64,000 nt of DNA from Profftia lariciata (lineage in GTDB: Bacteria > Pseudomonadota > Gammaproteobacteria > Enterobacterales > Enterobacteriaceae), in NCBI RefSeq assembly GCF_020541265.1, contig NZ_CP045925.1:310001-374000 (forward strand). The letters run 5' to 3'. Of the stretch, positions 55,440 through 64,000 are shown piece after piece (position 1 is the first letter of the stretch; every line of letters starts with the position of its first letter). Position numbers and translations under genes: made by a program. The notes below the pieces were generated by a model, which searched no databases, was not told the DNA's origin, and worked only from the letters and a program-made list of their open reading frames with translations.

Positions 55440-56810
55440 ATGATTACCATGTCCTTGCAGATGATAGCTAAAATTGTTCACGGACAATTAATTGGTGCTG
55501 ATATTAAAATTAATAATGTAGCTATAGATACAAGAAAAATTAATAACAATTGTATATTTATTGCATTAAAAGGAAAAAAATTTGATGCACATAATTTTGC
55601 TATAGATGCTATAAGAAAAGGAGCACTAGCTTTATTAATAAGTAAATATTTACCAATTAATATATCACAGATTTTGGTATCTGATACTCGTATTGCACTC
55701 GGTTTACTTAGTGCATGGGTACGTCAACAAATAACAATACGTATGATTGCTTTAACTGGTTCTTCAGGTAAAACGTCAGTTAAAGAGATAAGTGCTGCAA
55801 TTTTACATCATTGTGGGAATGTTCTCTATACTTCTGGTAATTTTAATAATGATATCGGAGTACCATTAACGTTATTACTTTTAAAACCAAAACATAAATT
55901 CGCTGTAATAGAATTGGGTGCTAACCATATTGGTGAAATTTCTTATATGATAAATTTAGTCAAAGCAGAAAGTGTATTAATTAATAATATAGCGGTGGCT
56001 CATTTGGATGGTTTTGGTTCTTTAGCCGGAGTAGCTCAGGCTAAAGGAGAAATATTTAATGGTTTAGCAACAAATGGAACGGCTATTATCAATGCGGATA
56101 GTAATGATTGGAAAAACTGGCAAAACAAAATAACTAATCAGCGCTTATGGCGTTTTTCACTGCAAAAAAATAGATCGGTAGAATTTTTTGCTACCTGCAT
56201 ACATGTAACACATCAAAATACTTCATTTAAACTTCATACACCATTTGGTGCTATATCAGTAGTAATACCATTACTTGGTTATCATAATATTGCGAATGTT
56301 TTAGCTGCTACTGCATTAACAATGTCTGTTAGTGCAACACTGGATAATGTACGACAAGGACTCAGTCAGTTAAAAACAATTCCTGGTCGTTTATATCCAA
56401 TTTCTTTAAATTCACAGCAATTAATACTTGATGATAGTTACAATGCTAATGTAAGTTCTATGATTGCTGCTGCTCAATTTCTTGGTATAACATCTGGGTA
56501 TAAAATAATGGTTGTTGGTTATATGGATGAATTAGGTGTTAAAGCAAAGGAATATCATATTCAAGTAGGTATTGCTATTAGAGCAGCAGGCATTGATAGA
56601 GTATTAAGTTTTGGCGGCTTAAGTTATCTTATTAGTAAATCGAGTGGTCTTGGCAAACATTTTACAGATCAAATATCTTTAATTGCATATTTAAAAGATA
56701 TATTACGTACACATATAGAAATTACTATTTTAGTCAAGGGTTCACGTAATTCTGCTATGGATAAAATAGTACGCAGTTTATCTGTACAGAAAATTAGGAG
56801 ATATCAATAA
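55440..56810 (+). CDS. murF: UDP-MurNAc-pentapeptide synthetase MurF
   Basis: Adds the D-Ala-D-Ala dipeptide to the UDP-MurNAc tripeptide. 456 aa (E. coli 452). SLQMIAKIVHGQLIGADI at the N terminus, ATP loop ALTGSSGKTSVKEISAAIL, GNFNNDIGVPLTLL, IELGANHIGEI and DDSYNANVSSM are all in place. ATG 55440 chosen: AGGA (55429-55432) is 7 nt upstream. Its stop shares one base with the mraY start. Its substrate D-Ala-D-Ala is normally made by Ddl, yet ddlB downstream is dead, so a second ligase or another source is needed. Confidence 0.97.
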   Translation: MITMSLQMIAKIVHGQLIGADIKINNVAIDTRKINNNCIFIALKGKKFDAHNFAIDAIRKGALALLISKYLPINISQILVSDTRIALGLLSAWVRQQITIRMIALTGSSGKTSVKEISAAILHHCGNVLYTSGNFNNDIGVPLTLLLLKPKHKFAVIELGANHIGEISYMINLVKAESVLINNIAVAHLDGFGSLAGVAQAKGEIFNGLATNGTAIINADSNDWKNWQNKITNQRLWRFSLQKNRSVEFFATCIHVTHQNTSFKLHTPFGAISVVIPLLGYHNIANVLAATALTMSVSATLDNVRQGLSQLKTIPGRLYPISLNSQQLILDDSYNANVSSMIAAAQFLGITSGYKIMVVGYMDELGVKAKEYHIQVGIAIRAAGIDRVLSFGGLSYLISKSSGLGKHFTDQISLIAYLKDILRTHIEITILVKGSRNSAMDKIVRSLSVQKIRRYQ

Positions 56811-57892
56811 TGTTAGTCTCTATTACAGAATACTTAGTCAAATACTATGCTGGTTTTCATGTTTTTTCTTATATGAAATTTCGATCAATTGCTAGTGTAC
56901 TAACCGCGTTCTTTCTATCTATATGCATTAGCCCTTCAATGATTGTTTATCTACAAAAAATGTCTTTAGGGCAAATCATTCGTAACGACGGGCCTAAATC
57001 GCATTTTAAAAAACAAGGTACGCCAACAATGGGTGGTTTTATAATAGTCATATCTATTATAATTTCAGTTTTAATGTGGGCATATCTATCTAAATATGTA
57101 TGGTGTGTTTTATTCGTAATATTTAGCTATAGTATTATAGGATTTATCGATGATTACCGTAAAATAACTCTTAAAACAACTAAGGGTCTTATAGCACGTT
57201 GGAAATACTTTTGGCAGTCAGTAGTTGCTCTAGTAGTTTCATTTATTATCTATAGAATTAGCAAAGGAACTCTAACAATAGATCTAATATTCGTATCTTG
57301 TAAAAGTATTATACCACAACTAATGAGTTTATTATCTATTTTAATTAGTTATTTTGTTATTGTTGGTACTAGTAACGCAGTTAATCTAACAGACGGTCTA
57401 GATGGTTTAGTTATTATTCCTACAATATTTGTTGCCTCAGGAATGGGGTTATTAGCTTGGATAAAGAGTAATATATATTTTGCTACATACTTTAATATAC
57501 CTTATTTTTGTGATGCAAGTGAATTAGTTATTGTGTGCGCTGCTATTGTTGGAGCAGGTGTAGGATTTTTATGGTTTAATACTTATCCAGCTCAGATCTT
57601 CATGGGGGATATAGGTTCTTTAGCTTTAGGTGGTGCTTTAGGTACTATAGCAGTATTATTACATGAAGAATTTCTTTTAGTTATTATGGGTGGTATGTTT
57701 GTTGTGGAAACCTTATCTGTTATATTACAGGTAGGTAGCTTTCAATTATTTGGAAAACGTATTTTTCGTATGGCACCAATTCATCATCATTATGAATTAA
57801 AAGGATGGCCAGAAACTACAGTAATCGTGCGTTTTTGGATTATTTCTTTTATGTTCATTTTAATTAGTTTGGTAATATTAGAGGTACGTTAA
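56810..57892 (+). CDS. mraY: phospho-MurNAc-pentapeptide translocase MraY
   Basis: Integral inner-membrane enzyme that makes lipid I from UDP-MurNAc-pentapeptide and undecaprenyl phosphate. 360 aa, as in E. coli, about ten membrane helices. Active-site elements: GPKSHFKKQGTPTMGG, the Asp pair in GFIDDYRKI, NAVNLTDGLDGL, FMGDIGSLALGG and the His cluster APIHHHYELKG. AGGAG (56796-56800) precedes the ATG, which overlaps the murF stop by one base. murD follows after 2 nt. Confidence 0.98.
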   Translation: MLVSITEYLVKYYAGFHVFSYMKFRSIASVLTAFFLSICISPSMIVYLQKMSLGQIIRNDGPKSHFKKQGTPTMGGFIIVISIIISVLMWAYLSKYVWCVLFVIFSYSIIGFIDDYRKITLKTTKGLIARWKYFWQSVVALVVSFIIYRISKGTLTIDLIFVSCKSIIPQLMSLLSILISYFVIVGTSNAVNLTDGLDGLVIIPTIFVASGMGLLAWIKSNIYFATYFNIPYFCDASELVIVCAAIVGAGVGFLWFNTYPAQIFMGDIGSLALGGALGTIAVLLHEEFLLVIMGGMFVVETLSVILQVGSFQLFGKRIFRMAPIHHHYELKGWPETTVIVRFWIISFMFILISLVILEVR

Positions 57893-57894
57893 TT

Positions 57895-59211
57895 ATGGTA
57901 AATTATCAGGGTCAGAAAATTGTTATTCTTGGCTTAGGCATAACTGGTATTTCTTGTATTAATTTTTTTATAACGCTAGGAGTCAAGCCACGTGTTATTG
58001 ATACACGTGTTTCTCCGCCTAATTTAGATAAACTTCCAAAAAATATTGAATATCATCTTGGAAATATAAATCAAGATTGGTTGATGGATGCGGATCTTAT
58101 TATTGTAAGTCCTAGTATTAATTTAGCTGATCCTGCTTTAAGACTAGCCGCTAAGATGAATATTAAAATTATTAGTGATATAGAATTATTGTGTCGTGAA
58201 TCTAAGGTACCAATAGTTGCTATTACAGGTTCAAATGGAAAAAGTACCGTAACAACTTTAGTAGGACACATGGCTAAATCTGCAGGCTGGAAAGTTGGTG
58301 TAGGTGGAAATATAGGAATACCTGCTTTAACATTATTACAACAAGAATATGATCTTTATGTACTAGAGCTTTCTAGCTTTCAACTTGAAACTACTATTAA
58401 TTTACAAGCTGCAGTAGCTACTATTCTCAATGTTACTGAAGATCATATGGATCGTTACCCGCTTGGGTTACAGCAATATCATGCTGTAAAATTGTCTATA
58501 TATAACAATGCAAAAATTTGTATTATAAATGCTGACGATAAATTAACTATGCCTATCTGTAAAAATTTTTCTAATTACTTAAGCTTTGGTGTTAACGTAG
58601 GTAACTATTATCTTAATAATTACCGTGGTGAAACATGGTTGTGTGTTAATGGTACAAATATCTTAAATACGTATAAAATTAATATTACTGGACAGCATAA
58701 TCTTACTAATATTTTAGCTGCATTAGCCTTATCGGATGCTATTGGTATTCCGCGATTTGCAAGTATAAAAGCATTAACTACTTTTTCTGGTCTTCCTCAT
58801 ATCTTTCAGCTCGTGTTAGAAAATAATGGCGTTCGTTGGATTAATGACTCTAAAGCAACTAATGTACATAGTACTATAGCTGCTTTTAATAATTTACATG
58901 TAGATGGTATCTTGCATCTTTTATTAGGTGGTAACGGTAAATCTGCTAATTTTAGTTCTTTAACACAATATATTCAAGGAGACAATATACGTTTGTATTG
59001 TTTTGGCCGAGATAGCAGAGAACTAGCTAAGTTACGCTTTGATATAGCTGAGATTACTGATACCATGGAAAGTGCAATGCGTATTATTGCTACTAAAGTA
59101 AAATCTGGTGATGTAGTTTTGCTTTCTCCAGCTTGTGCGAGTACTGACCAGTTTGAAAATTTTGCACAACGTGGTAATGAATTTACTCTTCTCGCTAAAG
59201 AGCTAGGCTAA
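57895..59211 (+). CDS. murD: UDP-MurNAc-L-alanine:D-glutamate ligase MurD
   Basis: Adds D-glutamate to UDP-MurNAc-L-Ala. 438 aa, as in E. coli. N-terminal UDP-binding KIVILGLGITGISCINFF, ATP loop ITGSNGKSTVTTLVGHM, then ELSSFQLETT, NVTEDHMDRY and WINDSKATNVHST, ending with LLSPACASTDQFENFAQRGNEF. GAGGT precedes the ATG. Unlike in E. coli, where ftsW follows with overlap, 118 nt of AT-rich sequence now separate it from the ftsW start. Confidence 0.98.
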   Translation: MVNYQGQKIVILGLGITGISCINFFITLGVKPRVIDTRVSPPNLDKLPKNIEYHLGNINQDWLMDADLIIVSPSINLADPALRLAAKMNIKIISDIELLCRESKVPIVAITGSNGKSTVTTLVGHMAKSAGWKVGVGGNIGIPALTLLQQEYDLYVLELSSFQLETTINLQAAVATILNVTEDHMDRYPLGLQQYHAVKLSIYNNAKICIINADDKLTMPICKNFSNYLSFGVNVGNYYLNNYRGETWLCVNGTNILNTYKINITGQHNLTNILAALALSDAIGIPRFASIKALTTFSGLPHIFQLVLENNGVRWINDSKATNVHSTIAAFNNLHVDGILHLLLGGNGKSANFSSLTQYIQGDNIRLYCFGRDSRELAKLRFDIAEITDTMESAMRIIATKVKSGDVVLLSPACASTDQFENFAQRGNEFTLLAKELG

Positions 59212-59329
59212 TGTATTTATTATTATATACATAATGTTACTTAAAATTATCATTTCTTTATTTAAGCATTATTAATATAATTTATACATAGATAGCAAGC
59301 GCAAATAAAAGTAATAAAGGGAGATGATA

Positions 59330-60451
59330 GTGTTATATGATCGTACCTTGCTCTGGTTAACTATAGGGTTAACTGCTATTGGTTTTGTAATGATTATGTC
59401 AGCTTCAATGCCTATTGGTCAGCGTTTAGCGAAAGATCCATTTTTATTTGTAAGACGTGATGTACTCTACTTAGTTTTATCTTTTATATTATCCATAGTA
59501 ACGTTGTGCATGCCAATTAAAATTTGGCAACGTTATACTAATGCTTTTTTGCTCGTATCTATTGTTATGCTATTGATTATTCTATTACTGGGTAGCTCAG
59601 TCAATGGTGCTTTACGTTGGATATCTTTTGGTGCTATACATATTCAGCCAGCTGAGATATCTAAGTTAGCTATGTGCAACTATCTATCCAGTTATCTTGT
59701 ACGCAAAGTTAACGAAATTCGTTCTAATTTATGGGGTTTTTGTAAGCCTATGAGTATAATGGTGGTATTAGATATCTTGCTATTAGCACAACCTGACTTA
59801 GGTACAGTAATTGTATTATTTGTAACTACCCTGGGGTTATTATTTTTGGTTGGTGCAAAAATATGGCAGTTTATAGCTATTATTTGTTCTGGTATTTTTA
59901 CTGTAGTATTACTAATTATTATTGAACCTTATCGTATGCGCCGTATTATATCTTTTTGGAATCCATGGGCCGATCCTTTTGGGAGTGGTTATCAGTTAAC
60001 TCAATCACTAATGGCTTTTGGTCGCGGTAATTTTTGGGGACAGGGGTTAGGTAATTCAGTACAAAAATTAGAATATTTACCCGAAGCTCATACTGACTTT
60101 ATTTTTGCAATTCTAGGCGAAGAACTTGGGTATTTTGGTGTGGCTGTAGTCTTATGTATGGTATTTTGTATAACTTTTCGTGCAATGTCTATAGGACAAC
60201 AAGCATTAAAAATTAATCAACATTTTGCTGGTTTTTTAGCATGCGCTATAGGTATTTGGTTTAGTTTTCAGGTAATAGTAAATGTCGGAACTGTTATAGG
60301 TATATTGCCTACAAAGGGATTAACTTTTCCATTACTTAGTTATGGTGGATCTAGTTTATTAGTAGTATCAACCTCTTTAGGTTTATTATTACGAATTGAT
60401 TATGAAACTCGTTTAGAAACAACACAGGCAATTTTGAGGAGTTCTAAATGA
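59330..60451 (+). CDS. ftsW: septal peptidoglycan polymerase FtsW
   Basis: SEDS-family glycosyltransferase that polymerises septal glycan from lipid II with FtsI. 373 aa against 414 in E. coli: the cytoplasmic N-terminal extension of about 40 residues is gone and the protein starts at LYDRTLLWLTIGL, where E. coli reads MYDRTLLWLTFGL. About ten membrane helices; conserved SASMPIGQRLAKDPF, ALRWISFG, QPDLGTVIVLF, PFGSGYQLTQSLMAFGRG and LTFPLLSYGGSSLL. I chose GTG 59330 with AAGGGAG (59317-59323) 6 nt upstream; ATG 59324 touches the Shine-Dalgarno. Stop overlaps the murG start (ATGA). Confidence 0.97.
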   Translation: MLYDRTLLWLTIGLTAIGFVMIMSASMPIGQRLAKDPFLFVRRDVLYLVLSFILSIVTLCMPIKIWQRYTNAFLLVSIVMLLIILLLGSSVNGALRWISFGAIHIQPAEISKLAMCNYLSSYLVRKVNEIRSNLWGFCKPMSIMVVLDILLLAQPDLGTVIVLFVTTLGLLFLVGAKIWQFIAIICSGIFTVVLLIIIEPYRMRRIISFWNPWADPFGSGYQLTQSLMAFGRGNFWGQGLGNSVQKLEYLPEAHTDFIFAILGEELGYFGVAVVLCMVFCITFRAMSIGQQALKINQHFAGFLACAIGIWFSFQVIVNVGTVIGILPTKGLTFPLLSYGGSSLLVVSTSLGLLLRIDYETRLETTQAILRSSK

Positions 60452-61528
60452 GTGGTCATAGTAATAGTCAAAAAAATAAATGTTTGATAATTGCAGCTGG
60501 TGGCACTGGCGGACATATATTTCCGGGGATAGTAATAGCTAATTATTTACAAGCTAAAGGATGGGAGGTTCGTTGGTTAGGAACTGCTGATCACATGGAA
60601 TCTCATTTAGTTCCTAAACATGGTATAAATATTGATTGTATTAAAATTTCAGGATTACGTAGTAAAGGTTTAAAAGCTCAATTCATAGCTTCAATAAAAA
60701 TTTTACGTGCGGTTATTCAAGCTAAATATTTTATAAAAAAATATCAACCTAATATTGTATTAGGAATGGGGGGATATGTTTCTGGTCCGAGTGTTTTAGC
60801 TGCTTGGCTATGCAAAATTCCTGTTATTTTGCATGAACAAAATAGTGTTATAGGTTTAACTAATAGTTATCTAGCAATTATTGCAAAACGTTTATTACAA
60901 GCTTTTCCCAGGTGCACTGTCAAATAAACCTGAAGTTGGTAATCCAATACGTGCAACTTTACTAAATTTACCAACACCTAGACAACGTTTTTCAGGTCGT
61001 ATAGGACCTATCCGTATTTTAGTGATGGGTGGTAGTCAAGGAGCACATATTTTAAATCAAATAATGCCTAAAGTAGCTAAAAAATTAGGTAATAAAATCA
61101 CCTTATGGCATCAAGTAGGAAAAGGTGCTCTACCAGAAGTATTAAGGTATTATTATCATATCGGACAAAAACAACATAAATTAACTGAATTTATTGATGA
61201 TATATCTATTGCTTATAATTGGGCTGATGTTGTGATATGCCGATCAGGCGCTTTAACAGTTAGTGAAATTTCTGCGGTTGGTTTACCAGCGTTGTTTGTT
61301 CCCTTTGTACATAAAGATCGTCAACAATACTGGAATGCATTACGATTAGAACGTATAGGAGCTGCAAAAATTATTGAACAGTCACAGTTTACTATTGAGT
61401 CAGTTGCAACTACGTTAGCATTATGGAATCGTCAGATTCTTTTAGAGATGGCAGAAAAATCTCGTGCTTCTGCAATTTTAGATTCTACAGAACGCATAGT
61501 ATCTGTAATTTGTGAATTAGCAAAATAA
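60448..61528 (+). CDS. murG: lipid II synthase MurG, single-base frameshift
   Basis: Inner-membrane-associated GlcNAc transferase that turns lipid I into lipid II. The N-terminal half (MSGHSNSQKNK, AGGTGGHIFPGIVIANYL, LGMGGYVSGPS, LHEQNSVIGLTN) is open from ATG 60448 to ...LLQAFPRCTVK and TAA 60925. The C-terminal half continues in the +1 frame from FPGALSNKPEVGNPIR to 61528 (VMGGSQGAHILNQ, CRSGALTVSEI, FVPFVHKDRQQYWNA). The two join exactly at TTT CCC A GGT, one base too many relative to CAA GCT TTT CCN GGT. Read with a +1 shift the protein is 359 aa (E. coli 355) and complete. CCC followed by the rare codon AGG is a plausible +1 slip site. Starts with GAGGAG upstream, overlapping ftsW. Real mutation, rescued frameshift or sequencing error cannot be told apart here. 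Confidence 0.92.
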
Positions 61529-61602
61529 TATATTGTCTATATATCAACATACTAAATAATTAATATCAATTCATTCAATTAAAATGATAGAACTGAAATA
61601 CA

Positions 61603-63078
61603 GTGAATAAGAATATAAATATAAAAAAAATAAATAATATGCGTGCTAATATACCTAAAATGAATCGTATTCAGCATATTCATTTTGTAGGTATAGGCGG
61701 TGAGGGCATGGGAAGTATTGCTAAAGTATTAGTTCATGAAGGATATCATATTAGTGGTTCTGATTTATCACCCAATATAGTAACTCAACAACTAGTAGAA
61801 TTAGGAGTTCAAATTTATTTCTATCATAGTTCAGAAAATACAAAAAATGCAAATGTAGTAGTAGTTTCAACGGCCATTGCTGTAGATAATCCAGAAATTA
61901 TTGCAGCTCGTGAATTACATATTCCAGTTATTTATCGTGCTGAAATGCTTGCTGAATTAATGCGTTTTCGCCATGGCATTGCAATTGCCGGGACGCATGG
62001 AAAAACTACTACTACAGCTATGATTTCTAGTATTTATATTAAAGCAGGTTTAGATCCAACTTTTATTAATGGAGGTATAATAAAAGAAGTAGGTACTAGT
62101 TCGCGTCTAGGATCTAGTCGTTATCTAATTGCTGAAGCTGATGAAAGTGATGCATCGTTTTTATATTTGCATCCTATTGTTGCTGTTGTAACAAGTATTG
62201 AAGCTGATCATATGGATACTTATCAAGGAGACTTAGAAAATTTAAAACATATATTTATCAAATTTTTACATAATCTTCCTTTTTATGGTTATGCAGTACT
62301 ATGTATCGATGATCCTATTGTACGTCAATTATTATCGCGCATAAATCGTAAATTTACGACCTATGGATTTAGTAAAGATGCAGATGTTCGTATTGAGTTA
62401 TACCAGCAACATGGTGTTCAGGGAGTATTATGGATTTGTCGTCAAGGTAAGCCTCGCTTAACTATAACATTACAATCTCCTGGTCGTCATAATGCTCTTA
62501 ATGCAGCAGCAGCTGCTGCTGTTGCAATAGAAGCAGGCATTGCGGATGAACATATTCAACGAGCTTTAGAAAGTTTTCAAGGAATTGTACGTCGCTTTGA
62601 TTTTCTAGGTGAGTATGCACTAAATAATGTCAACTGCAAACAAGGTAAAGTTATTTTAATTGATGACTATGGTCATCATCCTACTGAAGTAAATTATACT
62701 ATCAGAGCTGTTCGCTCTGGCTGGCCAAATAGCCGTTTGGTCATGGTTTTCCAGCCACATAGATTTACACGTACTCGAGATCTATATGAAGATTTTATAC
62801 ATGTGTTATCTCAAGTAGATGTTTTATTAATATTAAATGTTTACTCAGCGGGTGAACAACCAATTCCTGGAGCAGACAGTGATTCTTTATATCGTGATAT
62901 TCGTAACCGCAGTAAATTAAATATAATATTAGTTCCTGATATTTCAAATTTACCAGTAATATTAGCTTATCTTTTACAAGATAATGATCTTATTGTGATT
63001 CAAGGAGCAGGCAATATTGGTCAATTAGCGCAAGCATTATCCGCGCACAAACTAAAAGCTTTTAATTTTAATATATAA
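61603..63078 (+). CDS. murC: UDP-MurNAc:L-alanine ligase MurC
   Basis: First amino-acid addition to UDP-MurNAc. 491 aa, as in E. coli. UDP-binding HIHFVGIGGEGMGSIAKVL, ATP loop AIAGTHGKTTTTAMIS, EADESDASFL, EADHMDTYQGD, GRHNALNAAAA and DDYGHHPTEV then FQPHRFTRTRDLY. The start is uncertain: GTG 61603 begins MNKNINIKKINNMRANIPKM, ATG 61639 would start at MRANIPKM; E. coli MNTQQLAKLRSIVPEM favours a start between the two, and neither has a clear Shine-Dalgarno. 74 nt separate it from murG. Followed by the ddlB pseudogene. Confidence 0.97.
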   Translation: MNKNINIKKINNMRANIPKMNRIQHIHFVGIGGEGMGSIAKVLVHEGYHISGSDLSPNIVTQQLVELGVQIYFYHSSENTKNANVVVVSTAIAVDNPEIIAARELHIPVIYRAEMLAELMRFRHGIAIAGTHGKTTTTAMISSIYIKAGLDPTFINGGIIKEVGTSSRLGSSRYLIAEADESDASFLYLHPIVAVVTSIEADHMDTYQGDLENLKHIFIKFLHNLPFYGYAVLCIDDPIVRQLLSRINRKFTTYGFSKDADVRIELYQQHGVQGVLWICRQGKPRLTITLQSPGRHNALNAAAAAAVAIEAGIADEHIQRALESFQGIVRRFDFLGEYALNNVNCKQGKVILIDDYGHHPTEVNYTIRAVRSGWPNSRLVMVFQPHRFTRTRDLYEDFIHVLSQVDVLLILNVYSAGEQPIPGADSDSLYRDIRNRSKLNIILVPDISNLPVILAYLLQDNDLIVIQGAGNIGQLAQALSAHKLKAFNFNI

Positions 63079-63090
63079 GATATGAATACA

Positions 63091-63984
63091 ATGCGTAATG
63101 GCTAAAAAGTTACTATCTTACTAGACAGTACTTTAGTAAAGAATAAAATATCCTCATAATCAAACATAATAATATTATATAATTGAATAGAAACTTGTAT
63201 TGATGCTTATTCTATGGATGTTAAATATTTTTATTTAATACTATTAAACAATAGAAGTTTTGATAGCTTTTCATAGCGTAGTGGAGAATATTAAACTCTA
63301 CAAAAATTATTTGAATATTTACAATTACTTTATACTCATAGTAGTGTTATAACTTCTGTTTTTGCAATATATAAATTATATATTGAACTAATTTAGCAAA
63401 TATTAAGTGTACCAGTTATTCCTTATATTGCTATTAAACGTAAAAATTTCATCAATGTTTGATATAACAATATTAGTCCAATTAAATAAACTAGAATTAA
63501 CTTGAATTATAAAGCTAAATAATAATATTTCTAGTTTTAGTTTAAGCAAGGGGACTAATTTTAATAAGTTTAATGATACAATATTAAAATTTTTTCATTA
63601 TAACAGTGATGTTCTAATAGAACAATGGTTATACCGAGCCGCATATACTGTGGCATTCTTAAGTAAGAATATTTTACCATCTATTTGTATCATATTTTCT
63701 AGATTGTTATATGATAATAAATCTAAGTATTTATCTAATAAAAATATAATACATATGCCCAAGTTATTTGAGTGAAAATATTTCTCTGAACTAGTCAGTT
63801 TAGATTATACAACCTATTAATAACTAAATTATAGTGATTGGAGATTAGCTAATATAATCATGAATATAGATGATAAATTCTACTTACTAGAAGTCAATAG
63901 TCATTGTTTGGTTCTAATGACAATGCATTACTATGAATTCAGTTTTTTTAATTAGTTTCTTATATTTTAGAGTTAGCTAATTAA
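63091..63984 (+). pseudogene. ddlB: ddlB pseudogene (D-Ala-D-Ala ligase)
   Basis: Nearly full length (about 894 nt, E. coli 921) and in the normal place after murC, but broken by many stops and frameshifts. KVTILLDSTLVK (63106) matches KIAVLLGGTSAE, with the GG lost. LQKLFEYLQLLYTHSSVITS (about 63298) matches [34 protein letters not shown] matches LPVAPWVALTRAEF. KFNDTILKFFHYNSDVLIEQWLYRAAYTVAFLSKNILPSI (in two parts, 63567-63690) matches [55 protein letters not shown] (about 63870) matches DGQFYLLEANTSPGM. LVSYILELAN and a stop (63952-63984) match LVVRILELAD. Catalytic glycine-rich and substrate residues are gone. Its preserved length suggests recent loss. Confidence 0.93.
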
Positions 63985-63985
63985 T

Positions 63986-64000
63986 ATGCCACAAGCAACC
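63986..64000 (+). CDS. ftsQ: start of ftsQ (partial)
   Basis: One base after the fossil ddlB stop, ATG CCA CAA GCA ACC reads MPQAT, like MSQAAL, the start of E. coli FtsQ, whose gene follows ddlB. Only five codons lie inside the window. FtsQ would complete the FtsQLB complex with FtsL at 51827. Confidence rests on position and this short match. Confidence 0.65.

Noticed and set aside
1..64000. UGA read as tryptophan
   Set aside because: TGA ends rsmH, ftsL, murE and ftsW at the expected places and Trp is TGG in conserved positions, so the standard bacterial code holds.
1..64000. CRISPR arrays, insertion sequences, prophage, rRNA, origin of replication
   Set aside because: No spaced direct repeats, transposase, integrase or phage frames, no rRNA signatures, and no cluster of DnaA boxes were seen on either strand.

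Overview
The window looks like part of the chromosome of a strongly reduced, extremely AT-rich gammaproteobacterial endosymbiont related to Enterobacterales. Every recognisable protein aligns from end to end with an Escherichia coli type protein, and several gene orders are the enterobacterial ones: rpsF-(priB)-rpsR-rplI, aceE-aceF-lpdA, glmU-glmS, divergent efp/epmB, (parE)-(parC)-plsC, ackA-pta and the dcw cell-wall cluster. Only about half of the 64 kb is coding. The rest is very AT-rich spacer in which I could read traces of decayed genes. There are no insertion sequences, phages, CRISPR arrays or rRNA genes. UGA is a normal stop. A louse- or fly-type symbiont of the Arsenophonus/Riesia kind would fit, but I cannot name the organism.

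Layout: 1-2988, the 3' end of an unknown gene and spacer. 2989-3849, zapB, tRNA-Ser(GCU) and tRNA-Arg(ACG). 5288-6859, gshA. 8779-10230, rpsF, a priB relic, rpsR and rplI. 11208-14902, alaS and csrA. 14903-19942, spacer with an unidentified decayed membrane gene. 19943-26045, the pyruvate dehydrogenase operon, in which aceF is frameshifted. 26046-29263, spacer with possible atpD/atpC traces. 29264-32745, glmU-glmS. 32757-34408, efp and epmB, divergent. 34409-40327, spacer holding parE and parC pseudogenes. 40328-41065, plsC. 42447-43001, a secreted phospholipase-D-type nuclease. 43518-46983, ackA-pta. 46984-50888, spacer with a probable mraZ relic. 50889-64000, the compact dcw cluster rsmH-ftsL-ftsI-murE-murF-mraY-murD-ftsW-murG-murC, then a ddlB pseudogene and the first codons of ftsQ.

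How the genes work together: the cell seems still to make DAP-type peptidoglycan (glmS and glmU supply UDP-GlcNAc; murC to murG, mraY, ftsW and ftsI do the rest), glutathione precursor (gshA) and phosphatidic acid (plsC). It turns pyruvate into acetyl-CoA and then, through Pta-AckA, into acetate plus ATP. Decay is still under way: ddlB is dead inside an otherwise intact cell-wall cluster, murG carries a single-base frameshift at a CCC-AGG site, aceF has lost its first lipoyl domain, and both topoisomerase IV genes are wrecks. The main points to follow up are how murG and aceF are still expressed, where D-Ala-D-Ala comes from, whether ATP synthase is really gone, and why a secreted nuclease was kept.
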